NCBI GenBank assembly: GCA_035560235.1
Contig: DATMAG010000020.1
Location: forward strand, 1-20,070
Direction of reading: 5' to 3'
Length of the DNA stretch: 20,070 nucleotides
Source: DASRDU01 sp035560235
Lineage (GTDB): Bacteria; Acidobacteriota; Blastocatellia; RBC074
In this document: in pieces, positions 8,075 to 18,258 of the stretch
How positions within the stretch are numbered: the stretch's first letter is position 1
Layout of the letters: every line of letters begins with the position of its first letter
The notes under the pieces: generated by a model
Databases searched by the model: none
Told to the model about the DNA's origin: nothing
The model's input: only the letters and a program-made list of their open reading frames with translations
Program-made: the position numbers and the translations under genes

Positions 8075-8842
8075 ATGCCGAAGCCAAAAGAGAAAACTCC
8101 AGAGATTACTGCCAGCGCTCCTGCGCCCGCGACGAGCGGCAAGCTGCTCGTGGTCGAGGATGATCCGGGCATTCAGAAAATGATCACCGATTATTTCCGG
8201 CACAACGGCTACGATGTCGTCACGGCGAGTGATGGCGAGGCGGGCATCCGGCTGGCCTTTGACGAGCGGCCTGATGCGCTGATTCTCGACGTGATGCTGC
8301 CGAAGACCGACGGCTTCAGCGTCTGCCGCCACATTCGTGAACGCAATCCCTCGCTGCCGATTCTGATTCTGACGGCGAAGGATGATGTCGTGGACAAGGT
8401 TCTGGGGCTGGAGATGGGCGCGGATGATTACATCACCAAACCCTTCAGCCTGCGCGAGCTCGAAGCGCGGGTCAAAAGTGTGCTGCGCCGACTGCGCGCG
8501 CGAACTTCTGAAACGGATGATGCCGATCAGCAGCCCATCCTGCGCGGCGCCCTGCGGATTGATCCGGCGCGGCGCGAAGTCACGATCAATGGTCGGCACG
8601 TCGAACTGACGCCGAAGGAGTTCGAACTGCTCGCGCTGTTTGCAGCGCATCCGGGCCGCGTTTACTCGCGCAAGTATCTGCTCGAAAACATCTGGGATTA
8701 CACCTACAGCGGCTACGACCGGACGATTGATTCGCACATCAACCGGCTGCGCGCCAAGATTGAGGAAGACCCGGATCATCCGAAGATGGTGCTGACCGTC
8801 TGGGGCGTCGGTTATAAATTCTCGGACGAGAACAACGGCTGA
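8075..8842 (+). CDS. OmpR/PhoB-type two-component response regulator (orphan)
   Basis: 255 residues from the ATG at 8075. An in-frame TTG at 8003 would add 24 residues, but it lies at the predicted transcription start and the added residues look non-conserved, so the ATG is preferred. After a Pro/Ala-rich tail, the receiver domain (about 22-140) has the acidic pocket E28-D29-D30, phospho-acceptor D72 in LILDVMLPKTDG, T100 and K122 in TKPFSLRELEARV. The winged-helix DNA-binding domain (about 155-250) contains ELTPKEFELLALFAAHPGRV and the SHINRLRAKIEEDPDHP stretch ending in VWGVGYKF. It should bind DNA after phosphorylation, but no histidine kinase is adjacent, so the sensor must be encoded elsewhere. 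It converges with the PBP gene. Target unknown. Confidence 0.94.
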   Translation: MPKPKEKTPEITASAPAPATSGKLLVVEDDPGIQKMITDYFRHNGYDVVTASDGEAGIRLAFDERPDALILDVMLPKTDGFSVCRHIRERNPSLPILILTAKDDVVDKVLGLEMGADDYITKPFSLRELEARVKSVLRRLRARTSETDDADQQPILRGALRIDPARREVTINGRHVELTPKEFELLALFAAHPGRVYSRKYLLENIWDYTYSGYDRTIDSHINRLRAKIEEDPDHPKMVLTVWGVGYKFSDENNG

Positions 8843-8861
8843 AGCGCTCGACGCAAAAACA

Positions 8862-8909
8862 AAGGGCGAAAGTGGAGAACAACGACTTCAGTTCCTCACT
8901 TTCGCCCTT
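8862..8909. terminator. Long hairpin between convergent genes (bidirectional terminator)
   Basis: Arms 8862-8880 (AAGGGCGAAAGTGGAGAAC) and 8891-8909 (GTTCCTCACTTTCGCCCTT) pair over 19 nt with two mismatches around a 10-nt loop. On the minus strand it is followed by TTGTTTTTGCG, a good T-tract ending the PBP transcript; on the plus strand by TTCGGTTTTC, weaker, ending the response regulator. Confidence 0.88.
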
Positions 8910-8940
8910 CGGTTTTCAGCCCGCGCCTGCCGATTTTTTC

Positions 8941-11508
8941 TCAGGGTTCGTTCGGCTTGCCTTTCTTGCCTCGGCGGCCTGAATCCTCGACGGGAGGTTT
9001 GGGTTCAGGCTTCGGAGTGACGACCTTGGGTCTGGTTTCCGGGGCTGGTGGTTTGACTGCCGGAACGGTGATCTGCGGAACCTTTTCAGGTTCGGGTTTC
9101 GGGCGCGCTTCCTCACGTCCGAGCGGATCGAGATCGGGAATATCCTGTTCAGCCGGCAGAATTGATTTGCCCTGTCCGGCCTCGCTCCTGGCCAGCAGCG
9201 CCGCGCGATCTCTGGCGCGCATATTCTGCTTCTCTCTGACCTCGTCCGGCACTTTCGGAACGGGTTTGAATTTACCCTGCGGCTTGTCCTTCAGATAACG
9301 CTTCATGAATTCAATCCAGAACGGCAGCGCCGCCGCCGCGCCGGACATGCCCTTGCCGAGCGACTTCTTCTGCGGATAACCGATCCAGACTCCGCACGTC
9401 ACCATTGGCGTGTAGCCGATGAACCAGGCATCGGTGAAATCATTCACCGTGCCGGTCTTTCCGGCCAGTTCTCCACCGGCCAGACCGCTTGCCGCCGTCG
9501 CCGTGCCCGCGCGCACGACCTCGCGCATCAGATCAACCATCGTGGCCGCGACATACTCATTGAGCACCTTGTAAGACTTCGGCTCTGCCGTCTGCAGCAC
9601 CTTGCCGTCGCGGTCAACGATCTTCAGAATGCGCGTCGGCTCGACCCGGACGCCGCCGTTGGGGAAGGTCGAATAGGCCGAAACCATCGCAAGCAGCGGC
9701 TCCTCGGTTGCGCCCAGCGCTGAAGGCAGAAACGGGGCCATCGGATTGGGCAGCCCAAGACGCCGGACCATCTGCTGCGCCGGATTGATCCCGACCTCAT
9801 CGAGAACTCGCACTGCCGGAATGTTGCGCGACAGGGCGAGCGCCTTTCTGATCGGCATGCGCCCCATGAAGCGATCATCGTAATTGTGCGGCGTCCAGTC
9901 GCCGCGCTTGAACGGCGCATCATCCACCGGGTCATCAGGCTTCAGTCCCTCTTCAATTGCGGTCGCATAGATGAAGGGCTTGAAGACCGAGCCGGTCTGC
10001 CGTTCGGCCTGGGTGGCGTGGTTGAATTTGCTGGTGGCGAAGTTGTAGCCCCCGAACATAGCCCTGATGGCTCCGGTTTTATTCTCAATCAGCACCAGCC
10101 CGCCCTGCACTTCAGGCTCCTGTTCGAGCTGCACTCCGACAGTGTTCTTCGCTTCGTCCACGCTTTTGACGGCAAACTGCGCCAGATCGCCGCGCTTGAA
10201 CAGCTTCGCGGGCGGGCGGCCCGTCCATTCGGTGTCAGCCGCCGTGACCAGGGCCGAGTAATTGCCGAAGGAAACCTTCGCGCCCTTCTCGTCAACTTCC
10301 AGCACCAGACCGGTCAGAATGTCACCGACATCCGGGTTGCCGAACTTCCAGGAGGGATGACGATACTTTGCCAGATCAATCTTTTCGTTCTGGAGGACAT
10401 TTTCGAGTTCGCCGCGCCAGCCCCGGCGACGGTCGAATCTGCGCAGCCAGTTGCGCACGATCTCGGTGGCATCCTTCTGCGCCTGCGCATCGAGCGTCGT
10501 GTAGACGCTCAGCCCGGCGCGGTAAACGTCCATCGCGTCGAGCGCATTGCTTTCCATCACGCGCTGCAGTTCCTGTCGCACTTCTTCGACGAAGTATGCG
10601 TAAGGCGACTGATCGTTGCGGCCCCGCGCATCGTTCAGATCAAGTCTGATCGGGTGACTCCTGGCCTCTTCAGCCTCAGCGCGACTGATGTAACCGGCGT
10701 CGGCCATCGCTGAGAGCACCAGATTGCGGCGTTCGAGCGCAGCCTTCGGATGATTGACCGGCGAATAGACCGGCGCTGATTTGAAGAGCGCCGCCAGCAT
10801 TGCATACTCTTCGAGCTTCAGATCCTTCACCGGCCTGCTGAAGTAATAATTCGCCGCCGCTTCGATCCCATACGCTCCGCCGCCCATGAACATCTGGTTG
10901 CAGTAGAGCGCCATGATCTGATCCTTGGTGTAGTAGCGTTCGATTTCGAGCGCGTAGAGAATCTCCTTGATCTTGCGCGTCCAGGTTCGGGCATTGTTGA
11001 GGTAAAGCTGACGCGCCAGCTGCTGCGTCAGCGTCGAAGCGCCCTGCACCGTGCGCCCGGAGCGCACGTTGGTGACGAGCGACCCGAGGATGCGAATCGG
11101 ATCAATCCCGATGTGGCTGTAAAAACGCTGATCCTCGATGGCGAGAATCGCCTGCTTCATCCGTTCGGGAATCTCTTCATAGCTGAGCGGAATGCGCCGT
11201 TCGAGCGCGAGTTCGCCGATCACGGTTTTGCCATCGTCGGCATAAACCCTGGTCACCTCAGCCGGACGATAATCCGAGAGGCTCTCGACTTCGGCGGCGA
11301 AGGCCGAAAAACTCGCCTGATAAGAGATCACGAGTCCCGTCAGCCCGCCCGCGATCAGCGCCAGCACGAGCAGCGCCAGCAGCGTGGCCTGACGAAAGAA
11401 CTCTTCCAGGCGCACCACCCACGCCGCCAGGCCCTGAGCGAAACCGCCTCCGGCACTGCGCCGCTGTTTCGATTTGTCGTCGGATGAAAGAAAAAAATTG
11501 TCTGGCAT
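8941..11508 (-). CDS. mrcA: Class A penicillin-binding protein 1A (bifunctional transglycosylase/transpeptidase)
   Basis: 855 residues from the ATG at 11508; an upstream in-frame TTG (11556) lies upstream of a TATAAT box at 11519-11524 and is less likely. It polymerises lipid II and cross-links peptidoglycan at the outer face of the inner membrane. One N-terminal TM (about 41-63) is followed by the GT51 domain with catalytic E125 in AIEDQRFYSH and the QGASTLTQQLARQLYLNN motif. An OB-like insert (about 385-470) precedes the transpeptidase domain with S507-VFK (SxxK), S560-R-N (SxN) and K684-TGT (KTG); all are intact. The last 80 or so residues are Pro/Lys/Glu-rich and probably disordered. It ends at a strong hairpin terminator shared with the response regulator. 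Confidence 0.97.
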   Translation of the reverse strand: MPDNFFLSSDDKSKQRRSAGGGFAQGLAAWVVRLEEFFRQATLLALLVLALIAGGLTGLVISYQASFSAFAAEVESLSDYRPAEVTRVYADDGKTVIGELALERRIPLSYEEIPERMKQAILAIEDQRFYSHIGIDPIRILGSLVTNVRSGRTVQGASTLTQQLARQLYLNNARTWTRKIKEILYALEIERYYTKDQIMALYCNQMFMGGGAYGIEAAANYYFSRPVKDLKLEEYAMLAALFKSAPVYSPVNHPKAALERRNLVLSAMADAGYISRAEAEEARSHPIRLDLNDARGRNDQSPYAYFVEEVRQELQRVMESNALDAMDVYRAGLSVYTTLDAQAQKDATEIVRNWLRRFDRRRGWRGELENVLQNEKIDLAKYRHPSWKFGNPDVGDILTGLVLEVDEKGAKVSFGNYSALVTAADTEWTGRPPAKLFKRGDLAQFAVKSVDEAKNTVGVQLEQEPEVQGGLVLIENKTGAIRAMFGGYNFATSKFNHATQAERQTGSVFKPFIYATAIEEGLKPDDPVDDAPFKRGDWTPHNYDDRFMGRMPIRKALALSRNIPAVRVLDEVGINPAQQMVRRLGLPNPMAPFLPSALGATEEPLLAMVSAYSTFPNGGVRVEPTRILKIVDRDGKVLQTAEPKSYKVLNEYVAATMVDLMREVVRAGTATAASGLAGGELAGKTGTVNDFTDAWFIGYTPMVTCGVWIGYPQKKSLGKGMSGAAAALPFWIEFMKRYLKDKPQGKFKPVPKVPDEVREKQNMRARDRAALLARSEAGQGKSILPAEQDIPDLDPLGREEARPKPEPEKVPQITVPAVKPPAPETRPKVVTPKPEPKPPVEDSGRRGKKGKPNEP

Positions 11509-11518
11509 AGCGCCGCGA

Positions 11519-11527
11519 ATTATAGCA
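11519..11527 (-). promoter_or_regulatory. Extended -10 promoter giving a near-leaderless PBP transcript
   Basis: The minus strand reads TGCTATAAT (11527-11519), a perfect extended -10 (TGn-TATAAT). No good -35 is present 17 nt upstream. The expected start near 11512 leaves only about 4 nt before the ATG at 11508, and no Shine-Dalgarno is seen. Confidence 0.55.
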
Positions 11528-11588
11528 GCCGCCTGTGAGCGATGAAAGGTAATCAAACGTCCGGTCCGGGCCGCTCAGGAAGTCTCAA

Positions 11589-11617
11589 TTGTTGAGTTTC
11601 CGAGTTTTTGTTAGACT
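11589..11617 (+). promoter_or_regulatory. Candidate promoter of the sigma factor operon
   Basis: TTGTTG (11589-11594) and TAGACT (11612-11617) are 17 nt apart, giving a leader of about 70 nt. Weak hexamers; sequence prediction only. If the sigma factor is autoregulated a different, unrecognised element would be expected here. Confidence 0.35.
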
Positions 11618-11695
11618 GCGCCCGCAATCATCTTTCAGACATTTTTCACCCGGTGAGCTGACACCGGACTCTCCCTTTAGCGAAGGATCATTGCT

Positions 11696-12250
11696 TTGCC
11701 GGAAGAGATCACTCAACTGCTGCTGAACTGGAGCAATGGCGATCAGTCAGCAATCAATCGGCTGATGCCGCTGGTTTACGATGAACTGCGCCGCCTGGCT
11801 GCAAGTTATCTGCGCCGCGAACGACCGGATCATACGCTTGAACCGACGGCGCTGGTCCACGAAGCCTTTCTGCGCATGGTCAATCAGAAGGAGATGACCT
11901 GGCAGAGTCGCGCGCAGTTTTTCGGTCTCGCGGCGACGCTGATGCGCAACATTCTGGTTGACCACGCCCGGCGTCATCGCGCTGCCCGGCGCGGCGGCAA
12001 CGAATATACACTGACGCTCAGTCACGCCGACCGGCTCAGCAATCAGGCTGATGTCGGGCTGCTCGCGCTTGATGATGCGCTGAACGATCTGGCCGCCATC
12101 AGACCACAGCACGCGCGGCTGGTCGAACTGAAGTTTTTCGGCGGTCTGACGATTGCCGAGACGGCTGAAGTCCTGGGCATTTCGCACGCCACAGTCGAAC
12201 GTGACTGGGCCTTTGCCAGAGCCTGGCTCAGACGCGAACTGAGCCGCTAG
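11696..12250 (+). CDS. ECF-type RNA polymerase sigma factor (Sig-70_X6 family)
   Basis: 184 residues from a TTG start, chosen because GAAGGA (11682-11687) lies 8 nt upstream and no better ATG fits. Region 2 is seen at about 24-85 (LMPLVYDELRRLAASYLRR, then EPTALVHEAFLRM) and region 4 at about 125-180 (ARLVELKFFGGLTIAETAEVL and GISHATVERDW, an HTH). The gene resembles the TIGR02999-type group common in Acidobacteria and Planctomycetes, which typically lies next to Pkn-type kinases instead of an anti-sigma factor. Here the kinase starts 23 nt downstream. It probably directs polymerase to a small regulon; no anti-sigma gene is visible, so control by the kinase is a reasonable inference. Confidence 0.93.
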   Translation: MPEEITQLLLNWSNGDQSAINRLMPLVYDELRRLAASYLRRERPDHTLEPTALVHEAFLRMVNQKEMTWQSRAQFFGLAATLMRNILVDHARRHRAARRGGNEYTLTLSHADRLSNQADVGLLALDDALNDLAAIRPQHARLVELKFFGGLTIAETAEVLGISHATVERDWAFARAWLRRELSR

Positions 12251-12273
12251 GAAACCTTCCCGCAGCTTCCTGT

Positions 12274-14202
<1,929 letters not shown>

Positions 14203-14215
14203 GAGCCTTTTTTTT

Positions 14216-14520
14216 CAAAGCGTGAGGGAGCCGACCCTGCGAGTGCCCCGGAGCAGGTGCAGAGAAATCGCACCCCGGCTGGTCAGCTTTCATAACCTGT
14301 ACAAACGCGAGCAATCATCGTCACATCAGTTTTTCAGACAGCCAGTGCCTGAGATCAGACGCCTGTTGAGGGAATTCAGTGAAGGACTCCGCTCTACCGG
14401 GTAGCAGTTGCAACAGCGGTCGAAGAGCAGGCTGCTGTTTGCAACGAACTGTTTCGACTGCTCAGACTCGCAGGCCTCACGCGAGGTTTTGCGTGCAGTG
14501 AACGTAACCATCTGAACCGA
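14216..14520 (+). other. 305-bp non-coding region with a possible structured leader
   Basis: No convincing gene. GTTGCAACAGC (14407-14417) can pair with GCTGTTTGCAAC (14434-14445) with a single bulge, and within and after it GTCGAA (14419-14424) can alternatively pair with TTCGAC (14453-14458). It may be the 5' leader of the small 118-residue gene or hold its promoter, but I found no clear -35/-10 pair. Confidence 0.4.
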
Positions 14521-14531
14521 AGGAGGACGAG

Positions 14532-14888
14532 ATGAATCTGACAATCGCCAGCGGTAATCTGGCATTTCTGAACGGCACTCTGAATGTGAACGCGCCAGAC
14601 AGCACGCTCACCTATTCCCCGAGCGACCTGACCAAAGCCGGTACGGTCAGCGGGATCAGTGTTTCCGGCAGTGGCTCAACCATCCAGGTCAGCTGGACTT
14701 TCACGCTGAACAGCGGCCCGGCTTACACTTTCAGCGGCAGCGGTAACGCCTCCTCAGGTTTCAGCGGCACCGTCTCCGGCCCGCTGCTGACCGGCGAAAC
14801 AGATCAATGGCAGGCCAGAGCCGGAACCGGAGAAGACACCGGGGAAGCGGAGGAAAAGAAGGATCCATACAGCGTTTCGGCCTCGTGA
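14532..14888 (+). CDS. Small Ser/Gly/Thr-rich beta-type protein of unknown function
   Basis: 118 residues; I do not recognise a family. A very strong ribosome site, GAAGGAGG, lies 5 nt before the ATG, which supports a real, well-translated gene. Residues 1-85 alternate polar and hydrophobic residues with many Ser, Gly, Thr (such as LTIASGNLAFLNGTLNVN and GSGNASSGFSGTVSGP), as in a small beta-sandwich or barrel. The last 30 residues (GETDQWQARAGTGEDTGEAE, then EKKDPYSVSAS) are acidic and probably disordered. There is no signal peptide, TM segment, Cys or His cluster, so it is presumably cytoplasmic unless exported by another route. It lies 88 nt before the CHAT gene, same strand, and may be a partner, substrate or effector of that protein; this is inference from position only. 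It is too short for a gasdermin. Confidence 0.72.
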   Translation: MNLTIASGNLAFLNGTLNVNAPDSTLTYSPSDLTKAGTVSGISVSGSGSTIQVSWTFTLNSGPAYTFSGSGNASSGFSGTVSGPLLTGETDQWQARAGTGEDTGEAEEKKDPYSVSAS

Positions 14889-14976
14889 CGGACTTCGCCT
14901 GAACTGCGCTGCGTGCTTCATCCAGTCAGGGCCTTGTCTGTGGCGGTCGTTCGCGATCAGAACCGGAGGTACGATC

Positions 14977-17900
14977 ATGACCTGCACATTCAAATCACAC
15001 CTGATCACAGGCCGACTGCTCAGAGCAGGTCAGCTCTGCCTGCTGCTGGCAATCAGCGCCTCACCGGTTGCGGGAGTCTCTCAGGACGCTGCAACGCTCA
15101 GGCCGGGAACGATGACTGAGCGGGAGATAAGGGGTGGTGAAATCCATTCCTTCCAGGTTCAGCTTTCCGCCGGAGAGTTTTTATATCTGGTGGTTGAGCA
15201 GAAAGGCGTGGATGTGGTGGTCACAATGCTTGCGCCGAACGGGCAGCCGCTTGCCAGATCCGACTGTCTGAACGGCAGGTACGGAGCCGAGCCGGTGGCG
15301 ATAGTGGCCGAAACGTCCGGCGCCCATCGCCTCGAAGTCAGTTCGCCGGACAAACAGGCGCCTGCCGGGCGCTATGCTGTGCGGCTTGTCACTGTCCACG
15401 CTGCGACACCGGATGACAGAGCGCACGCGGCGGCTGAGAAGGCATTTGAGGAAGCACAAAAGCTGCGTTCGCAGCGCACGGCTGCCGGTCTGCGCGCGGC
15501 GATTGAGAAGTACGGCGAGGCGCTGCCCTTCTATCAGTCTTCAGGCGACCGCGAGAGAGAAGCCATGACGCTTTACAGCATCGGCAACTGTCACGCCAAT
15601 GCGGGCGAATTCAGACAGGCTCTCGAATCCCTGGGACGCGCGCTCCCGCTGTTTCAGGCGCTCGGCGACCGTCGTATGGAAGCCACCACGCTCAATTTCA
15701 GCGGCGGCGCCTGGGACATTCTGGGTGATCTGCCCAGGGCGCAGGAGTATTACAGCCAGGCGCTGACGCTGGCCCGCGCCACCGGAGATCAGTACGCCGA
15801 GGCAGCGCTGATCAATAACATCGGCAAAATCAGCTTCGATCTGGCCGAGTGGCAGAAGGCTGTGGACAACTTCACTCTCGCGCTCGGCCTTTACCGCGCG
15901 CTGGGGAATCGGCGCAGTGAGGCGCTCGCGCTCGATAATATCGGCGTGGCGTATTTCGCTCTGGGCGAACTTGACAAAGCGCTCGAATTTCACCAGCAGG
16001 CGTTGCCATTGCGGCAGGCCGCGGGCGACCGGACGGGAGAGGCCTTCACCCGGCAGCGAATCGGCATCGTTCACGCCAGGACGGGCGAGATTGAGAAAGC
16101 GCTGGCTCAGTTCAGTCACGCGCTGCCGCTTCAGCGTGCTGCCGGAGATCGTCAGGGAGAAGCTTACACGCTTGATTTCACCGGTCAGGCGCTTGCTGCC
16201 CGGCGAGAGTACGAGAAGGCGCTGGAAGCTCTTGAACAGTCACTTCAACTCCGGCGCGCGCTCGAAGACCGCCGGGGCAAGGCGCTGAGCCTGGGCAATC
16301 TCGGCGATCTTCAGGCTGCGATGGGGCAGCCGCAGAAAGCGCTTGAATATTACCGGCAGGCGCTCGCGCTCTTTCGCGTCATCGGTGACCGGCATTATGA
16401 AGCGAGCATGCTGCAGGGCATCGCGCGCGCCGAGCGTGACTCAGGCCATCCCGCCGAGGCGCGGCAGCAGATCGAAGCCGCCCTCACGCTCTTTGAAGAA
16501 GCGCGCGCCCGCGTCCGCAGCCAGCAGTTGCGCGCTTCGTACTTTGCCGCCCGGCAGAATGCGTATCAGTTTTATATTGACCTGCTGATGCAGTTGCACC
16601 GGCTCGACCCGGCTGCCGGATACGACAGCGCGGCGCTGCGGGCGAGCGAACGCGCCCGCGCCCGCTCACTTCTCGAACTGCTCTCCGAGGCCCGCGTTGA
16701 TTTTCGCCAGGGCGCAGATCAGGCGCTGCTCGGGCGCGAGCAGGAACTGATGCGCCAGATCAATTCAAGGGCGGCGCGCCTGACTCAGCGCAACACGGCA
16801 GAGCAACTGACTGCGCTGAAAAAGGAGATCAGCGAACTCGAAAACGATTACCAGCAGGTCGAAGCGGCCATTCGTCAGAACAATCCGCGTTACGCCGCCG
16901 TGACTCAGCCGCAGCCGCTCGGATTGCGTGAAATACAACAGTTGCTCGATGCCGACACGCTCCTGCTTGAATACTCGCTCGGCCAGGAGCGCAGCTTTTT
17001 GTGGATCGTAACAAAGGATTCACTGACGACACACGAACTGCCGAAAGGGGAACTGGTCAACGAAGCCGCAAGGAATGTTTACAGCCTGCTGACCGCCCGC
17101 AGCCTCACCGTCAAAGGCGAAACTCCGCCGCAAAGGCAGGCTCGCATCACCGAGGCCGATGCACAACTACCTGCCGCCGCCCACGCGCTGTCGCAGATGA
17201 TCCTCGCTCCGGCAGCATCGCAACTCGGCAGCAGACGCCTGCTGATCGTGGCCGACGGGGCTTTGCAGTATGTGCCGTTTGCGATGCTGCCGGAGCCGTC
17301 CGTTGTCAGTAGTCAGTTGTCAGTTGCAGGGCGCAGCGCAACACAAAAGCAAGTGACAACGGACAATCAACCGCTGATCGTCAGTCACGAAATCATCAGC
17401 CTGCCCTCGGCTTCGACGCTTGAGGTGATGCGGCGTGAACTGGCCGGGCGCCAGCCTGCGCCGAAACTGCTCGCCGTGATCGCTGATCCGGTCTTCAGCA
17501 TTGATGATGAGCGCAACAGAACCCGAACGCTCAAAATCTCTGACAAGTCCGCAACCGCTGCGCGCATCATCGAACACGAGGATGAAAAGGCCGGACAGAT
17601 GAAACAGGTTAGCGGCCTGAAAGTCCCGCGCCTGCCCTTCACCCGTCAGGAGGCTGATCAGATTCTCGCCATCGCGCCGAAAACTGACAGCTTCAGAGCC
17701 GTTGATTTCAGGGCCAGCCGCGCGACCGCGATGAGCGCGGAACTGAGCCGCTATCGTTATCTGCACTTTGCCACGCACGGTTATCTGGACAGCGAGCATC
17801 CGAACTTCTCGGCGCTGGTGCTCTCGCTCGTGGATGAACAGGGCAGAGCGCAGGATGGTTTTCTGCGCGCCAATGAAATCTTCAATCTGAATCTTCCGGC

Positions 17901-18201
17901 CGAACTCGTCGTCCTGAGCGCGTGCCAGACGGGCCTGGGCAAAGAGGTCAAAGGCGAAGGCCTTGTGGGACTGACCAGAGGTTTTATGTATGCCGGAGCA
18001 AAACGGGTCATCGTCAGCCTGTGGAACGTCAACGACAAAGCGACTTCAGAACTGATGACGCAGCTTTACCGGCAGATGCTCAGGAGCGGTGAAACGCCTG
18101 CGGCAGCCCTGCGCCGGGCGCAGCTTGCCCTGTGGAAACAGAAGCAGTGGCAGGCGCCCTGTTACTGGGCCGCCTTCATCCTGCAGGGCGAGTGGAAATG
18201 A
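14977..18201 (+). CDS. Secreted PPC-TPR-CHAT protein (caspase-like peptidase)
   Basis: 1074 residues. A strong GGAGGT (14965-14970) sets the ATG. Residues 1-34 look like a signal peptide (hydrophobic 20-31, ASPVAG cleavage area). Residues 40-137 resemble a PPC-type beta domain. From about 148 to 510 there are tetratricopeptide repeats with an exact 40-residue period, marked by GDR-x-x-EA at 190, 230, 270, 310, 350, 390, 430 and 470. A helical, coiled-coil-prone linker (about 555-635) follows. The CHAT domain (about 730-1074) has the catalytic pair His934 (HFATHG) and Cys983 (LSACQTG), plus SLWNVNDKAT and CYWAAFILQGEW near the end. CHAT domains are clan CD cysteine peptidases related to caspases and separase; many are activated by TPR-mediated binding. 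A repeat-derived insertion of about 25 residues sits near 774-800. Target and trigger are unknown. Confidence 0.95.
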   Translation: MTCTFKSHLITGRLLRAGQLCLLLAISASPVAGVSQDAATLRPGTMTEREIRGGEIHSFQVQLSAGEFLYLVVEQKGVDVVVTMLAPNGQPLARSDCLNGRYGAEPVAIVAETSGAHRLEVSSPDKQAPAGRYAVRLVTVHAATPDDRAHAAAEKAFEEAQKLRSQRTAAGLRAAIEKYGEALPFYQSSGDREREAMTLYSIGNCHANAGEFRQALESLGRALPLFQALGDRRMEATTLNFSGGAWDILGDLPRAQEYYSQALTLARATGDQYAEAALINNIGKISFDLAEWQKAVDNFTLALGLYRALGNRRSEALALDNIGVAYFALGELDKALEFHQQALPLRQAAGDRTGEAFTRQRIGIVHARTGEIEKALAQFSHALPLQRAAGDRQGEAYTLDFTGQALAARREYEKALEALEQSLQLRRALEDRRGKALSLGNLGDLQAAMGQPQKALEYYRQALALFRVIGDRHYEASMLQGIARAERDSGHPAEARQQIEAALTLFEEARARVRSQQLRASYFAARQNAYQFYIDLLMQLHRLDPAAGYDSAALRASERARARSLLELLSEARVDFRQGADQALLGREQELMRQINSRAARLTQRNTAEQLTALKKEISELENDYQQVEAAIRQNNPRYAAVTQPQPLGLREIQQLLDADTLLLEYSLGQERSFLWIVTKDSLTTHELPKGELVNEAARNVYSLLTARSLTVKGETPPQRQARITEADAQLPAAAHALSQMILAPAASQLGSRRLLIVADGALQYVPFAMLPEPSVVSSQLSVAGRSATQKQVTTDNQPLIVSHEIISLPSASTLEVMRRELAGRQPAPKLLAVIADPVFSIDDERNRTRTLKISDKSATAARIIEHEDEKAGQMKQVSGLKVPRLPFTRQEADQILAIAPKTDSFRAVDFRASRATAMSAELSRYRYLHFATHGYLDSEHPNFSALVLSLVDEQGRAQDGFLRANEIFNLNLPAELVVLSACQTGLGKEVKGEGLVGLTRGFMYAGAKRVIVSLWNVNDKATSELMTQLYRQMLRSGETPAAALRRAQLALWKQKQWQAPCYWAAFILQGEWK
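17298..17364. repeat. Inverted/direct repeat insertion inside the CHAT gene
   Basis: GTCCGTTGTCA (17298-17308) and TGACAACGGAC (17354-17364) are a perfect 11-bp inverted repeat 45 nt apart. Between them, GTCAGTTG occurs twice overlapping (17312-17319, 17319-17326). The segment keeps the reading frame and encodes a Ser/Val/Gln/Thr-rich linker. It resembles the GTCAGTTGTCAGT-type mobile repeats that insert in frame in linkers of cyanobacterial and other genomes. Confidence 0.65.
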
Positions 18202-18229
18202 GCTGAAAGCCTGTCTGCCGGAGACTCAT

Positions 18230-18258
18230 TTGACGGATCGGCGCAAATGCGGATTAAT
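18230..18258 (+). promoter_or_regulatory. Candidate promoter of the FAD monooxygenase
   Basis: TTGACG (18230-18235) and ATTAAT (18253-18258) lie 17 nt apart, about 85 nt before the ATG. The -35 is near consensus, the -10 weak. It would allow separate expression from the CHAT gene, 141 nt upstream, for which I saw no terminator. Confidence 0.4.

Noticed and set aside
11509..11556. 16-residue N-terminal extension of the PBP from a TTG
   Set aside because: It spans a perfect extended -10 box, and the ATG at 11508 leads into a normal cytoplasmic tail before the TM segment.
14222..14404. Possible 60-residue gene between the kinase and small-protein genes
   Set aside because: No ribosome site, no recognisable fold, composition like non-coding DNA.
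14532..14888. Bacterial gasdermin beside a caspase-like peptidase
   Set aside because: Known bacterial gasdermins are about twice as long and have a hydrophobic lipidated N-terminus; neither is seen.
15544..16416. DNA-level tandem repeat array of 120-bp units
   Set aside because: The period is explained by protein TPR units with diverged nucleotide sequence; not reported as a DNA repeat.
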